NCBI GenBank assembly: GCA_949127925.1
Contig: CASBQX010000352.1
Coordinates: 1 to 22,211, forward strand
DNA from: Synechococcales cyanobacterium PMM_0002
GTDB taxonomy: Bacteria; Cyanobacteriota; Cyanobacteriia; Elainellales; Elainellaceae
Direction of reading: 5' to 3'
Length of the DNA: 22,211 nt
Shown: in pieces, positions 22,098-22,211 of the stretch
Numbering within the stretch: position 1 is the first letter of the stretch
Layout: each line of letters starts with the position of its first letter
The notes under the pieces: model-generated
The model's input: only the letters and a program-made list of their open reading frames with translations
What the model was told of the DNA's origin: nothing
Databases searched by the model: none
Program-made: the position numbers and the translations under genes

Positions 22098-22211
22098 CGT
22101 ACTCCCCGGCCTGAAGGCACGGGGATTCTGAATTCAAACAGCGACAGCAGGCAAAGCCCGTCTTACATCACCTAGCTCAACGGTGGACGCCCCCACCGCA
22201 CAAATATTCAA
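22094..22211 (-). mobile_element. Terminus of an IS200/IS605-type element (rest outside window)
   Basis: TTGACGTACTCCCC at 22094 is followed by a hairpin: CCCCG (22104-22108) with CGGGG (22120-22124) and inner GCCT/AGGC, one bulged A. On the minus strand this reads GGGGAGTACGTCAA, the right end I remember following TnpB (OrfB) genes in cyanobacterial IS605-group elements; TCAA is a typical right cleavage site. A second hairpin CGGTGG/CCACCG is at 22181-22198. No tnpB is inside the window, so it could be a solitary end or a non-autonomous copy. Confidence 0.6.

Overview
The window reads as ordinary chromosome from a freshwater-type cyanobacterium. The octamer GCGATCGC (HIP1) and its shorter forms recur throughout, inside and outside genes. 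The gene content also points there: a CO2-uptake NDH-1 module (NdhF/NdhD/Cup), a DUF3155 protein, a Hik2/CSK-like sensor kinase, a DUF3352-like C-terminus and typical cyanobacterial intergenic repeats. The genus cannot be told from this sequence.

Layout, left to right. Bases 1-504 hold the 3' end of a DUF3352-like gene, convergent with a membrane-anchored VOC/glyoxalase-like gene (531-1109, -). A tRNA-Lys(CUU) with a good promoter follows (1330-1401), then a 74-nt hairpin repeat. Next is a minus-strand operon of about 5 kb, ndhF3 - ndhD3 - cupA (6562 to 1555), encoding the membrane antiporter-like subunits and CO2-hydration subunit of the CO2-uptake NDH-1 complex. Its leader holds a 34-nt palindrome that is a candidate regulator site. 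Divergent from it is purN (7024-7701). After purN come a 39-residue single-span membrane protein (7832-7951) missed by usual length cut-offs, a very strong hairpin, and the decayed remains of a LivH/NatD-type amino-acid permease gene (minus strand). A DUF3155 gene (-) has a near-consensus promoter and a terminator.

A gene-free stretch of about 0.7 kb leads into a GAF sensor histidine kinase (9647-11173, +), preceded by iteron-like direct repeats. The kinase is convergent with pyrG (CTP synthase, -). Upstream of pyrG, on the same strand, lie exbD and exbB (energy-transducing proton channel). Divergent from exbB is an exported protein made of twelve 34-residue TPRs. Then come a small hypothetical protein (-), a DadA/PuuB-like FAD amine oxidoreductase (+), a hypothetical protein (-), a TsaC/Sua5-family gene (+), a CHAD-domain gene (+) and holA (DNA polymerase III delta, +).

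The last ~115 bases look like the terminus of an IS200/IS605-type element abutting holA.

I found no defence island, CRISPR array, prophage or clearly new multi-gene system. The most interesting structure is at gene ends: in three places a mobile or repeat element supplies the stop codon of the neighbouring gene. Other points of interest are the permease pseudogene, the apparent lack of cupS beside cupA, a basic RGRP insert in the sensor kinase, and the tiny membrane protein. Family assignments are from reading the translated sequence and memory of the families, without database search.
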